Shown here in pieces: positions 30,587 through 38,696 of a DNA stretch of 64,000 bases. The notes beneath the pieces are model-generated. The model was given only the letters and a program-made list of their open reading frames with translations, was not told where the DNA came from and made no database searches. A program made the position numbers and the translations under genes. Position 1 is the stretch's first letter. Every line of letters starts with the position of its first letter. The DNA is from Bacillota bacterium (GTDB lineage Bacteria; Bacillota; Sulfobacillia; JAJZYS01; JAJYTV01): the NCBI GenBank assembly GCA_021799275.1, contig JAJZAT010000006.1, positions 1 through 64,000 on the forward strand, in the 5' to 3' direction.

Positions 30587-30742
30587 ATGGCCCGATCCGA
30601 CACCGCCCTCGATCGCGTGATTCTTGCGGCCACGGACAACGATCGGGCGGCGCGCTTCTACGCTGCGGTACTGCGATCGGCGGGCGAGCGCGACCCGTCC
30701 GGCCTGCCGATCTGCCGCCGCGTCTATTCGACGGTCGTGTAG
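30587..30742 (+). CDS. 51-aa ORF with strong RBS (possible gene remnant)
   Basis: CCAGGAGGGAGGACACC-ATG; MARSDTALDRVILAATDNDRAARFYAAVLRSAGERDPSGLPICRRVYSTVV. Confidence 0.4.
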   Translation: MARSDTALDRVILAATDNDRAARFYAAVLRSAGERDPSGLPICRRVYSTVV

Positions 30743-31212
30743 CGCGAGCGGAAGTAGACAAGCGGCTGGGCGGCCCTCGGTCCGTCCAGATGCAGGACCC
30801 GCCCGAGGAAGAGGGTGTGGTCCTGCGCCACGACCTCGTCCGTCACCTCGCATTCGAGGTGGCCGATGGCGCCGTCCAGCCACGGCAGGCCGCCAGGGCT
30901 TGGCTGCCAGGCGATGCCTTGGAGCGCCTGCCCCGGGTCCTTGAAGCGCTGGGCGAAATGGACCGAAACGTCCTGCTGCGTCGCCGCCAGGAAGGAGACA
31001 GCGAAGCGCTTCGAGGCGCTGATGATCGCGTGGGAGTCGTTCTCCCGGCCGATCGAGACGAGGACGAGCGGCGGCTCGAGCGAAACGGAGAGGAAGGCGT
31101 TGGCCGTCATGCCGTGCGGACCTTGCGGCCCGGCGCAGCTGATGACGGAAACACCGGTAGCCCAGCTGCCCATGAGCTGATGGAACTCTTGCGGCAAGGA
31201 CGTAGACGGCAC
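30724..31212 (-). CDS. Flavin reductase family protein
   Basis: MGSWATGVSVISCAGPQGPHGMTANAFLSVSLEPPLVLVSI. Confidence 0.93.
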   Translation of the reverse strand: MPSTSLPQEFHQLMGSWATGVSVISCAGPQGPHGMTANAFLSVSLEPPLVLVSIGRENDSHAIISASKRFAVSFLAATQQDVSVHFAQRFKDPGQALQGIAWQPSPGGLPWLDGAIGHLECEVTDEVVAQDHTLFLGRVLHLDGPRAAQPLVYFRSRYTTVE

Positions 31213-31363
31213 CCGGCAGAGGCCGGGCTTCTTCCCTTCGTAAGAAAGTGGCGCACGACCAGATGGCTGAGGGACGGTGCGCCAGGTGGCCTACGCTATC
31301 CACCATATGCTATCACCATTGCCGTGTCCGCGTGGTCCGGAATGACCTGAGCGTCGCGAAGTG

Positions 31364-31404
31364 AGATCAAAGCCCCGCCGCGCACCGCGGCGGGGCTTTG
31401 ATCT
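31364..31404. terminator. Perfect 18-bp-stem bidirectional terminator
   Basis: AGATCAAAGCCCCGCCGC-gcacc-GCGGCGGGGCTTTGATCT. Confidence 0.88.
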
Positions 31405-31409
31405 AGCCG

Positions 31410-33059
31410 CTACCGTTTGGGCGGGCGCCAGGCGTTCGCGTCCCAGAGCGTTCCCGTGTAGGCGCTAAGGGCCACGTGGGAGAGCTTGGCCGGATTGTAG
31501 GCCGCCTCGGTGGATACGTAGAAGAGCGGCACCATCGGCAGGTCCTGGTAGAGTTGCATCTGCACCTGGCGGTAGTCCCGCGCGCGCAGGGACTGGTTCA
31601 TCTGGTTGAGGGCGTCCTGCGTCCAGGCGTTGACATTTTGGTTCTGGTAGCCCGAGAAGTCGTCACCCTGGTGGTACGGGCTGCCGAGGGTAGAGTTCCA
31701 GATCGCGGCGTCGTCCGGGTCGACGTTGTTCATCAGGCCGAATTCACCGACCTGGTAGGTGCCCTGGGCGAGCATGCCGTTCGGACCGAACAGCGCCTGC
31801 GTCGAGAAATAGACCGGCAGAACGCGGATTCCGGCCTGCGCCTCCTCGCTGCTGACGTACTTCATGATCGCCGCGTGCAGCGGAGTGTGGGTCAGGGAAA
31901 CGTCCAGGATGAGCTCCTGCCCGTTCTTCTGGAAGTAGCCGTCGCTGCCCATCTGCCAGCCGTCCTGCTGCAGGACGGCGCGCGCCCGGGCGATGTTCTG
32001 CTTCACCACAGGCACCTTGGGATTGAAAGCCCAGCTCCACGGTGGCTGGTCCGATGTGGCCACCTGCCAGCGGTCACCCGAGATGCGGGCGGCGATCTGC
32101 TGGCGGTTGAGCGCGAGGTAGAACGCGCGACGGACGGCGAGGTCGCCAGCGATGGGATCGCGCAGGTTGAACGTAAACTGCTCGAAGACCGCACTCGGCA
32201 CGCTCGCGACGACAAGGTGCCGTCCCCGCAAGGTGTGCACCGCGGGGGTGCTGAGGGTGAGGAGATCGGCCAGATCCACCTCATGCTTCTGCAGGGCGGC
32301 GACGAGGTCCGACTGACGGCTGTAGGACGAGACCACGATCTCCTTGAAGGTCGGGCGCGGCCCGTCCTGCCCCGCATAATAGGGGTTCGGCACCAGGACC
32401 ACCTTGGACGCGCCGTACTGGTGCACGGCGTATGGCCCTGTGGACAGCGGGTGGCGGTTGTAGGACTTGTCCGTCGCGATGGTCGCCACGCGGCCGTGCA
32501 GGGCGTGCCAGGGCAGAAGCTCCGAGAACAGGGTTTGCCAGGCCGCGAACGTGCCGTGCATGTGCACCACGGCGGTGAGTCGGCTCGGCGTGTCGATCGC
32601 CGTGATCTGGTTGTAGCCGGCCTGGTAGGCGCCATTGCCCGGTTCCATGATGGCCCGCCAGGTGAAGCGGATGTCCTTCGCGGTCAAGGGTCTCCCGTCC
32701 GACCACCTGAGGCCGCGGCGCAAGCGGTAGACGATGGTCACGTCCGCCTCCGGGCCCGGCGTGCCGTCGATGGTGATGCGGGGAGCGGCGGCAAGAAGGT
32801 CCGGCCGCCAGACGTAGTGCAGGTGACCGCCCGCCGTGGCGGGCCTATAGCTCATCAGGCCGTCCGAGGTGGCGCCGAGGACGTCCGAGGCGGCCTGCGT
32901 GCTGGCCAGCAGGGGATCCAGGCTACCGAAGGAGCCCAGGACGCCCACTTTCAGAACGGACGGCGCTGCGGGCGCCGCGGACGCAGCCTGCACACTCCCG
33001 CCCCAGGTCAGCATGAGGCCGAGGGCGGTCGCGATGACTGCATGGCGCTGCAACGAAAC
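31410..33059 (-). CDS. ABC transporter substrate-binding protein (peptide/nickel, SBP_bac_5)
   Basis: Signal peptide; LKVGVLGSFGSLDPLLAST; IVYRLRRGLRWSDGRPLTAKDIRFTW; GTG start. Confidence 0.92.
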   Translation of the reverse strand, partial: VSLQRHAVIATALGLMLTWGGSVQAASAAPAAPSVLKVGVLGSFGSLDPLLASTQAASDVLGATSDGLMSYRPATAGGHLHYVWRPDLLAAAPRITIDGTPGPEADVTIVYRLRRGLRWSDGRPLTAKDIRFTWRAIMEPGNGAYQAGYNQITAIDTPSRLTAVVHMHGTFAAWQTLFSELLPWHALHGRVATIATDKSYNRHPLSTGPYAVHQYGASKVVLVPNPYYAGQDGPRPTFKEIVVSSYSRQSDLVAALQKHEVDLADLLTLSTPAVHTLRGRHLVVASVPSAVFEQFTFNLRDPIAGDLAVRRAFYLALNRQQIAARISGDRWQVATSDQPPWSWAFNPKVPVVKQNIARARAVLQQDGWQMGSDGYFQKNGQELILDVSLTHTPLHAAIMKYVSSEEAQAGIRVLPVYFSTQALFGPNGMLAQGTYQVGEFGLMNNVDPDDAAIWNSTLGSPYHQGDDFSGYQNQNVNAWTQDALNQMNQSLRARDYRQVQMQLYQDLPMVPLFYVSTEAAYNPAKLSHVALSAYTGTLWDANAWRPPKR

Positions 33060-33086
33060 ACCTCCAGGTGGTGGAGTCCATACCAT

Positions 33087-33710
33087 CTATGACGGTTCGG
33101 GTCCGTATTCCTCAACAGCGACCGCCTGTCCACCCACTGCCCACAGAAGGAACCGGCGCACCTCGTCGTCTTCCTGCTCCGCTGCGCTGTCCCGGCGCAG
33201 GCCGTAAACGAGCGCCTCGCGCATCGCGCCCAGCACGAGGCGGGCGCGCAGGGCAGCGTCGCCTGGTGGGATCAGCCCATCCTGTGCGGCTTCGGAGAGG
33301 TCGGTGGCCAGGAGCCCGAGGAGCTCCGCCTCGATCACGTCGAGCCGTTCCTGCACGGCTCTCGTGGCACCGGACGCCTGAAGCAGCACGATCGACGCGA
33401 GATCGCGTCGTCGTCTGAAGCACTGGAGAACGGCCTGCACCGACCGGTCCAGCTTGACGAGCACGCTTGCGGCGCCGCGGCGCCGCTGCTGCACATCCTG
33501 CAGCACCTCGTCGTAGAGCAGGGCGATCAGCTGCGCGAAGCACTGCTCCTTCGAGGGGAAGTAGAGGTAGAACGTGCCGGTGGCCACGCCTGCCCGCCGG
33601 GCGATCGCCGCGACGGTCGCCGCGTGGTAGCCCTGCCGGGCGAAGACGCTGGCCGCGGCGGCGAGGAGCGCCTCCTGGCGGTTCACAGGGCCTTCCCTGG
33701 ATCTCTCCAT
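33087..33710 (-). CDS. TetR/AcrR family regulator
   Basis: ALLAAAASVFARQGYHAATVAAIARRAGVATGTFYLYFPSKEQCFAQL. Confidence 0.93.
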   Translation of the reverse strand: MERSREGPVNRQEALLAAAASVFARQGYHAATVAAIARRAGVATGTFYLYFPSKEQCFAQLIALLYDEVLQDVQQRRRGAASVLVKLDRSVQAVLQCFRRRRDLASIVLLQASGATRAVQERLDVIEAELLGLLATDLSEAAQDGLIPPGDAALRARLVLGAMREALVYGLRRDSAAEQEDDEVRRFLLWAVGGQAVAVEEYGPEPS

Positions 33711-34862
33711 CTAGCGCCGCAGCGTCCAGTGGGCGTGAGCCATCGATCGCACCATGTCCTCGCGTACCTTGTGCCCAAGGCCGGGCCCGTCCGGCACCTG
33801 TATGGTGCCCTTCGGCGACACGATCACTTCGGGTTCGATGATGTCCTCCTGCCAGTAGCGGCTGCTGGCGGCGGTATCGCCAGGCAGGGTGAAGCCGGGC
33901 AAGGTGGTGATCGCGACGTTGTGCAGCCTTCCCACCCCCGACTCCAGCATGCCGCCGCACCAGACGGGCCAGCCCGCCCCTTGGCAGAGGTTGTGGCTTC
34001 TGAGGGACTGCGTGAGTCCCCCGAGCCGCCCGATCTTGATGTTGAGAATGCGTCCCGAGCCCAGAGAGATCGCCTTCCTGAGGTCCTCCGGCCCGTGGAT
34101 GCTCTCGTCGAGGCAGATGGGCGTCTTGAGCTGCCTCTGCAGCGTGGCGTGGTCGATGATGTCGTCGTAGGAGAGGGGCTGCTCGATCATCATGAGGTCG
34201 AGTTCGTCCAGCCGCTGCAGCAGCGGCAGGTCCTCGAGCGTGTAGGCGGAGTTCGCGTCCGCCATCATCGGGATCTGGCCGAACTCCCTGCGCACCGCCT
34301 TGAGCCGATCGTAGTCGACGCCGGGCTTGATCTTGATCTTGAACCGCCTATACCCCTCGCCGAGGAAGCGCTCCACCTGCTTCAGCAGGAGCGCTTCCGT
34401 CGGCTCGATGCCGATCGAGATGCCGACCTCGATCTCCTGCCGCGTGCCGCCCAAGGCGCGGCTGAGCGGCAGCCCGAGCTCCTGCGCGTGGATGTCCCAC
34501 ACAGCGCCTTCGAGGCCGGCCTTGGCCATCTGGTGGCCGCGCACCTGAGCCAGGCGCTCCTGCAGGTCGTCCGGGTGGATGATGGGCGCCTTGAGGGCCC
34601 AGGGAACCAGGTAGTCGTGGAGCACGGACTGCGCCGTCGCGACGGTCTCATAGCAGTAGAAGGGATCGCGGGAGACGGTCACCTCGCCCCAGCCGGTGAA
34701 ATCGTCGGTCTCGGCGCGAACCAGCAGGAACTCCCGGTCGTCCTCGCGACCGAAGCTGGTCTCGAAAGGATGCCGAAGACGCATCCGCAAGGCGAAGATC
34801 TCGACCTGACGCAGTTGCACGGGTGAAGGCTCCCTTCCAAGCACGGTAAGGGAGACTTCCAC
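33711..34862 (-). CDS. menC: o-succinylbenzoate synthase / N-succinylamino acid racemase-like enolase-superfamily enzyme
   Basis: FKIKIKPG (KxK), MADANSAYT, MIEQPLSYDD, CLDESI, IKIGRLGG. Confidence 0.9.
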   Translation of the reverse strand: MEVSLTVLGREPSPVQLRQVEIFALRMRLRHPFETSFGREDDREFLLVRAETDDFTGWGEVTVSRDPFYCYETVATAQSVLHDYLVPWALKAPIIHPDDLQERLAQVRGHQMAKAGLEGAVWDIHAQELGLPLSRALGGTRQEIEVGISIGIEPTEALLLKQVERFLGEGYRRFKIKIKPGVDYDRLKAVRREFGQIPMMADANSAYTLEDLPLLQRLDELDLMMIEQPLSYDDIIDHATLQRQLKTPICLDESIHGPEDLRKAISLGSGRILNIKIGRLGGLTQSLRSHNLCQGAGWPVWCGGMLESGVGRLHNVAITTLPGFTLPGDTAASSRYWQEDIIEPEVIVSPKGTIQVPDGPGLGHKVREDMVRSMAHAHWTLRR

Positions 34863-34868
34863 TCGTGG

Positions 34869-35234
34869 TCAGGCGTCTCCTGTAGTGCCGACGGGCCGGT
34901 TGGCGCCATCGACGTGGACGATCCGCGGGGCGATTCCCTCGCGTTCTTCCGTGGTGGCGTACGCGAACGCGAGGATGATCACTTCGTCGCCCGGAGCGAA
35001 GTGCCGCGCGGCCGCTCCGTTCGCGCGCACGGTGCCGCTGCCTGCCGGGGCCTCGAGCACGTAGGTCTGCCAACGGGCGCCGTTGGCCATGGAAGTGATC
35101 TGCACCCAGTCGTACTGCCTCAGGTCTGCCGCCGCCATGAGATCGGTGTCCAGCGAGAGGCTCCCCTGGTAGTCGAGGACGGCCTCCGTGACGCGCGCCC
35201 GGTGGATCTTGGAGCGAAGCACTGCGTAAAGCAC
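34869..35234 (-). CDS. panD: Aspartate 1-decarboxylase (pyruvoyl)
   Basis: LYAVLRSKIHRARVTEAVLDYQGSLSLDTDLM (G-S processing site), DEVIILAFA. Confidence 0.93.
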   Translation of the reverse strand: MLYAVLRSKIHRARVTEAVLDYQGSLSLDTDLMAAADLRQYDWVQITSMANGARWQTYVLEAPAGSGTVRANGAAARHFAPGDEVIILAFAYATTEEREGIAPRIVHVDGANRPVGTTGDA

Positions 35235-35344
35235 CGCCGATTCCTCCCTGGCCGGAGTCGGGCCCGGGGTCAGCATATGCGCTTACTTCCGGGCCTGGTC
35301 TTCCTCGCGGGGAGGTGCCATAGAAACAGGCAGGGGGTAACCGG

Positions 35345-35932
35345 ATGCTGAACGCTGTCTGGGCCTTGCTGATGCTGGTTGCCCTAGGCGTCGGCGGCGC
35401 GCACGGCACGATCGACAGTGTCGGCTCGGGCCTCTTCACCCAGGCGATGCAGGCCACGAAACTGGCGATCGACCTCGCTGCCGTGACGGCGTTCTGGTTT
35501 GGGCTGAGCCGCATCGCGGAGAAGAGCGGGCTGCTCGAGACGTTGGCCCGTCCGCTGATGCCTCTCTTGCGCTTCCTCTTTCGCAAGCTTCCCGAAGGGC
35601 ATCCCGCCTTCGCGCTGATGGCGATGAACCTCGTGGCCAACGCGCTCGGGCTAGGCTCCGCCGCGACGCCCTTCGGCCTCAAGGCGATGCAGGAACTCTC
35701 GCACGCGATGCCCGACAAGGAGACGGCTTCGGACGACATGATCCTCTTTCTCGTGCTCAACTCCGCGGCGCTCAACCTGCTGCCGGCCGGCACCATCGCG
35801 ATGCGGGCCGCAGCGGGCTCCCTCGATCCCGCCGGCACCGCCTTGGCATCCACCATCGTCACGGGCGTGGCCTTCGTCTCCGCGCTCATCCTGCACGGGG
35901 TATTCCGGCGCGTCGCCCGCACGAGCGCATGA
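35345..35932 (+). CDS. spmA: Spore maturation protein A
   Basis: NAVWALLMLVALGVGG...MNLVANALGLGSAATPFGLKAMQEL. Confidence 0.93.
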   Translation: MLNAVWALLMLVALGVGGAHGTIDSVGSGLFTQAMQATKLAIDLAAVTAFWFGLSRIAEKSGLLETLARPLMPLLRFLFRKLPEGHPAFALMAMNLVANALGLGSAATPFGLKAMQELSHAMPDKETASDDMILFLVLNSAALNLLPAGTIAMRAAAGSLDPAGTALASTIVTGVAFVSALILHGVFRRVARTSA

Positions 35933-36462
35933 TCCAGGCGGTGGGCAGCGTCGCCGGCTGGCTCGTGCCGATCTTCGTGGCGGCGGTGCTTTTGCACGGC
36001 CTCTGGCGGCGGGTGGACCTCATCGCGGAGTTCGTCAGCGGCGCGCGCGAGGGACTGCAGCTGTCGGTCAGCCTGTTTCCGTACCTACTCGCCATCTATG
36101 TCGCGGTGGCTGCCTTCCGCATGAGCGGAGCCCTCGAGATGCTGAGCGCCTGGCTCGCGCCGGTGCTGCGGCCGCTCGGCGTGCCCGCCGCACTGCTGCC
36201 CCTGCTCCTGGTGCGGCCCCTTTCGGGCTCGGCGTCCTCGGGGCTTGTGCTCTCCCTTCTGCACCAGCACGGTCCGGACAGCTTTCTCGGACATCTTGTC
36301 TCGACAATCCAGGGCTCGTCCGAGACAACCCTCTACGTCCTGACCGTCTACCTGGGCTCAGTCGGGGTGCGGCGCTCGCGTTACGCCCTGCCGCTCTGCC
36401 TCAGCGTGGACGCGATCGGCTATGCGACGGCCTTCATCGTCGCGGGTTGGCTCTGGCACTGA
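35929..36462 (+). CDS. spmB: Spore maturation protein B
   Basis: LLLVRPLSGSASSGL...TIQGSSETTLYVLTVYLGSVGVRRSRYALP. Confidence 0.93.
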   Translation: MIQAVGSVAGWLVPIFVAAVLLHGLWRRVDLIAEFVSGAREGLQLSVSLFPYLLAIYVAVAAFRMSGALEMLSAWLAPVLRPLGVPAALLPLLLVRPLSGSASSGLVLSLLHQHGPDSFLGHLVSTIQGSSETTLYVLTVYLGSVGVRRSRYALPLCLSVDAIGYATAFIVAGWLWH

Positions 36463-36531
36463 CCTCATGGGGCTGGAGATAGGCTACAATGGTGGGGACA
36501 ACCGCCACCAAGGCAGTCTCGGGGGTAACAC

Positions 36532-37410
36532 ATGCGTGTCGCAAAGGCCGTGGTGCCGGCCGCTGGTCTCGGCACCCGCTTCCTTCCGGCTACAAAGGCC
36601 CAGCCGAAAGAGATGCTCCCCGTGGTGGACCGCCCGGCGATCCACTACATCGCCGAAGAGATCGACGCCTGCGGCATCCGCGATCTCCTGATCGTCACCG
36701 GGCGCGGCAAGCGCGCAATCGAGGACCATTTCGACCGTGCGATCGAACTCGAGCGGCTGCTCCAGAAGACCGGAAACCCGCGCCTGCGCGAGGTGCAGCG
36801 TCTTCTCGACCGTCTGCAGGTCTTCTACGTGCGCCAAGGGACACCGCGTGGTCTCGGACACGCGATCGCCTGTGCCGAGCGCCATGTCGACCGCGAGGAT
36901 TTCGCGGTCCTGCTGCCCGACGACCTCTACATCAGCCCGAGGCCCGCCCTTGCGCAGCTGATCTCCGTGGCGGAGCAGCTCGACGCGCCGGTGGTCGCGG
37001 TGGTGCCGGTACCGCCCGAGGACATCAGCCGCTACGGCGTCGTCGCCGTTGGCGAAGAGATCCAGCCGGGCGTCTTCCGGGTGCTCGACATGGTCGAGAA
37101 GCCGCAGGCCGAGGATGCGCCATCCCACCTCGGCGTCGTCGGGCGCTATGTCCTTCCGCCGGAGATCTTTGCACACCTCCGGCATACGAAGCCCGGCGCT
37201 GGCGGCGAAATTCAGCTGACGGACGCCCTGAGGGCGCTTTGCCGCGAACGGCCGCTCTACGCGGTGACGGTGGCGGGGGAGCGCTACGACATCGGCGAAC
37301 CGCTTGGACTGCTGCGGGCGCAGATCAGTTTTGCCTTGCAGCGGCCGGACCTCCGGCAGGGTGTCGTGGAACTGCTGCGCGAGGTGACGCAGGTGAGCGA
37401 CACCTTCTGA
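36532..37410 (+). CDS. galU: UTP-glucose-1-phosphate uridylyltransferase
   Basis: AVVPAAGLGTRFLPATKAQPKEMLPVVDRPAIHYIAEEI. Confidence 0.96.
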   Translation: MRVAKAVVPAAGLGTRFLPATKAQPKEMLPVVDRPAIHYIAEEIDACGIRDLLIVTGRGKRAIEDHFDRAIELERLLQKTGNPRLREVQRLLDRLQVFYVRQGTPRGLGHAIACAERHVDREDFAVLLPDDLYISPRPALAQLISVAEQLDAPVVAVVPVPPEDISRYGVVAVGEEIQPGVFRVLDMVEKPQAEDAPSHLGVVGRYVLPPEIFAHLRHTKPGAGGEIQLTDALRALCRERPLYAVTVAGERYDIGEPLGLLRAQISFALQRPDLRQGVVELLREVTQVSDTF

Positions 37411-37441
37411 GCGCGGCGTGGCATAAGGGGAGGGGTGGCAA

Positions 37442-38602
37442 GTGCAGCGCCTGCCTCTCGTGTCGGCGCTGTTTGCCGTGGTGGTGGCCGGCTGCGCAGC
37501 GGCCGGCACTCCCACGCCGAATCCGCCCGCAGCCTACCACTTCTCCTGGATCGAAATGCGGTCACCCACGTCGGGCTGGGCCTTGGGCGGTGACCACACG
37601 ACGGTTTACCGCACAGCGGATGGCGTAACGTGGACCGCCTCCGCTGCGCTTCCACGCATCCCGCAAAGCGCCTACGGATCCATCCTGTACCCGGTTTCGG
37701 CCAAGAAAGCCTGGTACGCGTTCACGGTCAGCGGCTCCACGATCGGTCTCGATCACACGACCGACGGGGGAGGACACTGGAGCTACGAGACGCTTCCTTT
37801 CGCCTACATTCCCGGACTGAAGGGGTCTGCCCCGCTGGGCGGGCCCGTCTCCATCAGCTTCGCGGGCCCAGAGGACGGCTGGCTCATGGCAGCTCCCGGC
37901 CATGGCATGAGCACCGAGCCCGGGGTGCTCTACCGCACCGTGGACGGGGGTGCGCACTGGCGGGTGGTCGCTTCGACCTACGCGAGCGGCGGCAGACCGA
38001 CGCTGCCGTTCAGCGGTGACATCTCGTTCACCGGGCCCCTCAGCGGCTGGCTCGTCGGCAGCATTACGAGTACCTCGCCAAGCCTCCTCTACAGGACGGC
38101 GGACGGGGGAGCGCACTGGTCCGAGATGACCTTTCCGGTAGCGAAGTCCGTGCCGAGGGACGAGGCCAACGTGCTTGCGCCGCCGGTCTTCTCCGGAGCA
38201 CTGGGCGCGATGGCCGTGCAGTTCGAGGGCACCCCTGCGACCGTCGTCTACGCCTCGACGACCGGTGGCCGCTCCTGGCGGGTCGCGTATCGGCAGCGCG
38301 CGGCGCACGATCTCGGGTACCAGGTCATCGATATCGTCAGGGCCAAGCTAGAGATCCTGGCGTTCAGCTACGATTCGGGATCTTCCGACCTCTCCCGCGT
38401 CGAGGGGGCCGCTGCGGCGATCCCCACGTCGACGCTGTCCGGCCACATCCCGAAGCGGCTTCTTCCGATCGGGACGCAGATCTCCCAACTTGACTTCGTC
38501 AACCGCGACGACGGCTGGGTGATCATCGAACAGGATGCCGGCGAAAGCCCGCCCGAGGTGCTACGTACCACGAATGGCGGGAAGACGTGGCTGCGCGTCT
38601 GA
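37442..38602 (+). CDS. Putative lipoprotein with BNR-type repeats
   Basis: VVAGC lipobox-like; repeated YRTxDGGxHW boxes. Confidence 0.8.
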   Translation: MQRLPLVSALFAVVVAGCAAAGTPTPNPPAAYHFSWIEMRSPTSGWALGGDHTTVYRTADGVTWTASAALPRIPQSAYGSILYPVSAKKAWYAFTVSGSTIGLDHTTDGGGHWSYETLPFAYIPGLKGSAPLGGPVSISFAGPEDGWLMAAPGHGMSTEPGVLYRTVDGGAHWRVVASTYASGGRPTLPFSGDISFTGPLSGWLVGSITSTSPSLLYRTADGGAHWSEMTFPVAKSVPRDEANVLAPPVFSGALGAMAVQFEGTPATVVYASTTGGRSWRVAYRQRAAHDLGYQVIDIVRAKLEILAFSYDSGSSDLSRVEGAAAAIPTSTLSGHIPKRLLPIGTQISQLDFVNRDDGWVIIEQDAGESPPEVLRTTNGGKTWLRV

Positions 38603-38696
38603 CGGGAGGAACGGAGGCGCCGGAACGCGAGCGCGGCCCGGGAGGCGTTTCCCCCGGGCCGCGCAACGCGTTTGCTTCCTGGTGAGCCGCCCGCGA

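Noticed and set aside
31476-33092. 538-aa plus-strand ORF opposite the peptide-binding protein
   Set aside because: Shadow ORF; minus strand encodes a clear SBP_bac_5 protein with signal peptide.
37160-37410. Antisense R/S/P-rich ORFs over galU (e.g. 37284-37655 minus)
   Set aside because: Shadow ORFs of galU/BNR lipoprotein coding sequence.
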